From Smittium culicis (taxonomy: Eukaryota > Kickxellomycota > Harpellomycetes > Harpellales > Legeriomycetaceae): DNA of 13,387 bases. The stretch lies in contig LSSN01002160.1 of assembly GCA_001970855.1 (NCBI GenBank), positions 1 through 13,387 of the forward strand, written 5' to 3'. This document shows, piece after piece, positions 10,681-13,387 of this stretch. Made by a program: the position numbers and the translations under genes. The number at the start of each line of letters is the position of its first letter. The first letter of the stretch is position 1. Below the pieces are notes generated by a model. That model saw only the letters and a list, made by a program, of their open reading frames with translations, did not search any database and had not been told where the DNA came from.

Positions 10681-11000
10681 TTCATCACACAATCTTCAAG
10701 AAAAAAATTTATTGTATGCGTTCAAAAAAATAATATCATGGTATATGAGTTTCCATCTCTCAATAATTTTGGAAAATATGAGATTCAAAATGGGTATTAC
10801 AAAGCTCTAGCATATTCATTAAGATTATCAAGGGTTACTATAAAAATATATTAATACGAAATTTGTACTCTGGAAAGAGGATCTAACTCAATTTATGTAG
10901 AATTTACGATCAAATTATACAAATATATCAGGATTTTACTATCAGAATTTCCTTACAAGTCACCCATATTCAAATGGAAAACAAAACTATGCACGAAAAT
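10681..11000 (+). pseudogene. Degenerate Ty3/gypsy-type integrase fragment
   Basis: The plus frame from 10681 gives RKKFIVCV (about 10699-10722), then YEFPSLNN, then ICTLERGSN (about 10861-10887) followed by EFTIKLYKYI. After a one-step frame change near 10950 it gives SHPYSNGKQNYAR (10958-10996). Known family pattern: integrase cores read as a hydrophobic strand ending VCVD, later a TDRGSNF motif with the second catalytic Asp, then HPQxNGQxER with the catalytic Glu. Order and spacing fit. The copy is dead: in-frame TAA at 10852-10854, TAG at 10675-10677, the frameshift, and loss of the first Asp and the Glu. No reverse transcriptase or LTR was recognised nearby. Identification rests on remembered motifs only. 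Confidence 0.6.
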
Positions 11001-11289
11001 ATACCTCTAAAAGTTCCAAAAATTTAATTTCAAGCTCTAAACTACTATTTGATCCGAATGAGTTTGTTGAAAATTTGACTTTAAAAAATAAAAATCAGAG
11101 GACTATAGTATTTAAACAAAGAAAAAGTAGAAAATGCTGCTCTTATAGGAACATTTCATTTCAAATATAATCTCCTGATAGAAATTATAAAATAAAAACA
11201 GTAAAATTACATAGTGCTCTCTAAAATCCCAGATCCAACCCAGGCAGTAAGATCCCAGTATTTGGAATCAGAACAGCGATTATTTTTGC

Positions 11290-11566
11290 AGAAGCTCATA
11301 TGGACATCTTTTAGGGGTGGAAAGTACAAAGTTGTGTATTCTTTGTTACTTCCATAAAACATTGGAGGGAATTTATACTATTGATGGTTCAGATCTGTGA
11401 TAGGGAATGGATTCATGATCTATCTACTTATCCTACCAAAAAAAGTGATCAGATCTGGGATTATTCAAGAGAGAGAAATATTTTCAAAGGGGGATACCAG
11501 CAACATAGAGGATCAAATAATGGCCCTATTATTAAAAAATGTCATAAAACAGGTTTCTCAATATAA
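11290..11566 (+). pseudogene. Second possible integrase remnant
   Basis: One plus frame reads AHMDIF, a stop (TAG at 11311-11313), then CVFFVTSIKHWREFILL, WIHDLSTYPTKKSDQ and GSNNGPIIKKCHKT, ending at a stop after 11563. The order recalls an integrase core: an (I/V)HMDIF start, a strand leading to REFILL, an SDQ motif, then SNG followed by an ERxHRT-like tail. The spacing between the SDQ and SNG motifs is shorter than usual and catalytic residues are missing. The 61-codon open stretch from 11381 has an ATG but is better read as part of this relic than as a gene. It could be chance, or a second copy lying just downstream of the first. Confidence 0.35.
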
Positions 11567-11569
11567 AAA

Positions 11570-12030
11570 CAGGGTATTTTAGATTTTTTTACGGATCCAA
11601 AATAATCAGGAGAAACGCATTCAGTTTTAAATCTGTTAATATTTTATCGAATAATTTTATTATAAAAGTAATATAAATTATTAGATCAAAACAAAATTTA
11701 TTTTACTATATTAGACTCAGAAATTCAAAATTAAATCTCAAAATTTTCAGTTTTACTCTCTTATTAACATTAATTTTAAATAAATCTTATAAATACATAC
11801 ATTTATCCTAAAATTGATATTGTATTGTACTAATATCCTCTGTTTTCGAGAAATTATGCAGGAAGGGAAATTTTATCAATAGCAAAAATATGATATTAAA
11901 TAAATTTCTGAGAATTTGTGTCTCCAATGAATTTGTTTTTTATTACATTTTTTTTCTCCTACGTCTATATTTCAGCTTTTTCTATTTTAATAAACTTTAA
12001 TTTAATCCAAATTATTGGGAATTTTCATCA
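11570..12030. other. AT-rich stretch without recognised content
   Basis: This lies between the plus-strand integrase-like relics and the minus-strand gag-like relic. The 64-codon plus-strand frame at 11918-12112 that enters it is rich in Phe, Ile and Leu and largely overlaps the minus-strand relic. I read it as a composition artefact. No terminal repeats of either element could be defined by eye. Confidence 0.5.
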
Positions 12031-12540
12031 AATCTTCTATTTTCTTCGCTTTTCTAATTTGCGAAAAATTCTACGAATATTGCTATCAAATCGTGAAATT
12101 AGACCTAAATAAGATTTTTTTAACAACATGTTAGAGTATTTTGTTTGATCTATTCATCTTTTTAAAATTTTGAGCCAAAGATTGAATTCACTCATAGTTT
12201 TGCTGTCGATTTTCTCCAATTTTACAAGCTCAAAAATTTATAGTTTGGATAATTTGTCTTTCCAATTTCCGAAACGCTTTTTTGTTTTTCTCAACCATTC
12301 ATAAAGCGTCAAAAACAAAGTTACATTGTCTTTTTCATTAATCCAGAGTTTAAATAGCTCAAATTTATCATTTTCTTTGATTTTAGTGTACTTAATCGCT
12401 TATACAAAACTCTTTACCCACAATTTGTCTATAAATTAGTCTACATCGTCTCAATTGAACTTATTTGGGAAAATTTCTGCAGCATAAATTTTTATTGATG
12501 TCTTTATTTTGTGAGAGACTATTAATAACAAAAATTTAAG
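12030..12540 (-). pseudogene. Broken coding-like frame, possibly a gag remnant
   Basis: Reading the minus strand from about 12540 down, one frame holds about 170 codons with only five stops (two TGA, three TAA), including a 53-codon clean stretch. It gives pieces such as AAEIFPNKF, FIDKLWVKS, FELFKLWINEK, EWLRKTKKRFGNWKDKL and MSEFNLWLKILKR, then SNMLLKKSYLGLISRFD. The charged, tryptophan-bearing, helix-like pattern resembles gag of fungal LTR elements. I cannot name a specific family, and no zinc knuckle was found downstream. It has opposite orientation to the integrase fragments, so it would be a separate insertion. Confidence 0.35.
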
Positions 12541-13343
12541 TTAATTTAATTGATGTTTCTGATATTTTAATAGTGGTTATATTATATTAAAAAACTAAAA
12601 AAAACCACCCAAAATAAAAGGGAAAATTATTATTTTTTAATAACCGTATCTATATTATTATCTTAAAAATTATAACTGATTTGTAAATTTATGAGCTACT
12701 GATTAAGTAATATAAAATGTTTTTATACTATGATTATTTCTTATGTATACTAAATACAAGGATATTAGATATAACTGAAATTTTTTTGAAGTGTTATTTA
12801 AATTTAACATCTTTTTAAAGCCATAATAAAAACGAAATAATTTTTAAAATTATAAAAAAGAAAAATTTCTTTTTAATACTGATACAGTAACTTAATATTT
12901 ATACATCTGTATTAATATTTCTCTTTTTAATAAATAATTAGGAGTATATATTCAAAAATACAGAGAAATTTTCTGATATTAGTTTTATTAATGACAAATA
13001 AAACTCTAAAGGAAAATGATTATTTTCCCTTTGGTTATAGTATCTTTTAAAAATTTTTATACAAGTTAAATAGAGTATATTTTAAATCAAATATGTGATA
13101 TAATCCTTCATTATGATGAATTTTCTAAGTCTCATTTATTAATTAGATTAGCCTATGTTCATAGTTTTAACTTATTCTGAGTACCTAGATTAATATCACT
13201 AGGCTTTTGAACTTTTAGAAATTATTTATTTTTAAGATTTTATTATATTGGTGACGATTTAGTTAGATAATTTTAAATACTTATATATTCTAATTCTCTG
13301 GGTTTAAGATCATAGTTTTAAAAGTGAAAGATATAATCAATAA

Positions 13344-13346
<3 letters not shown>
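12541..13346. other. AT-rich stretch, no gene seen
   Basis: No coding frame or RNA gene is recognised. The only local structure is a near-perfect hairpin at 13011-13028 (GGAAAAT, loop gatt, ATTTTCC). Flanking AAA and TTT extend the pairing if one C at 13029 bulges. A weaker inverted repeat pairs ATACAG at 12882-12887 with CTGTAT at 12907-12912. Both are common outcomes in DNA this rich in A and T. Confidence 0.5.

Positions 13347-13387
<41 letters not shown>
13347..13387. repeat. (TAA)n microsatellite at right edge
   Basis: An unbroken trinucleotide run of nearly 14 units reaches the last base of the window. Its full length is therefore unknown. Confidence 0.97.

Noticed and set aside
11918..12112. 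64-codon plus-strand ORF rich in Phe/Ile/Leu
   Set aside because: No membrane-protein family is recognised and its hydrophobicity is what T-rich DNA encodes by default. The opposite strand carries the more coding-like frame.
12030..12540. Alternative genetic code with TAA/TAG as glutamine
   Set aside because: TGA stops also interrupt the frame, and the intact SH3 gene ends at TAA and uses no TAA/TAG internally. Pseudogene decay is simpler.
5951..13346. tRNA, rRNA, snRNA or CRISPR array
   Set aside because: I looked for T-loop (GTTCGANTC-like) sequences, cloverleaf arms and regularly spaced repeats and found none that hold up.

Overview
The window looks like nuclear DNA of an AT-rich eukaryote. 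An early-diverging, zygomycete-grade fungus is my best guess. The reasons are short spliceosomal introns (73-143 bp) with GT...AG ends, an endocytosis-type SH3 adaptor gene, very AT-rich flanks carrying decayed LTR-retrotransposon-like fragments, and a microsatellite at each end. There is no bacterial-style gene packing. The lineage is an inference; no marker gene is present. LAYOUT. Positions 1-162 are a (TTTTCG)n array running off the left edge. Positions 390-5453, minus strand, hold one nine-exon gene that I assembled from its splice sites: the exon lengths sum to 4233 nt, or 1410 codons plus TAA. Positions 5454 to about 5950 are its promoter side. From about 5950 to 10600 the DNA is extremely AT-rich and I recognise no gene. 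About 10680-11570, plus strand, contains broken reading frames resembling Ty3/gypsy integrase. About 12030-12540, minus strand, contains a broken frame that may be a gag remnant. A (TAA)n array ends the window at 13347-13387. THE GENE. The protein has two SH3 domains near the N-terminus, a proline-rich linker, a third SH3 domain at about residues 397-450, a long low-complexity tail rich in Ser, Asp, Lys, Pro and Ala with several in-frame repeats, and a C-terminal coiled coil. The SH3 spacing recalls fungal Sla1. The coiled-coil ending recalls animal CIN85/CD2AP. Both families link endocytic cargo to cortical actin, so that is the best functional guess. I see no SHD1 domain of the Sla1 kind. 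The exons for SH3-1 and SH3-2 start in the same phase and end at the same codon with a nearly identical donor site, which suggests exon duplication. HOW IT FITS TOGETHER. There is only one intact gene. The right half appears to be a graveyard of mobile-element debris. I found no evidence of a defence system, a gene cluster or a structured RNA gene.
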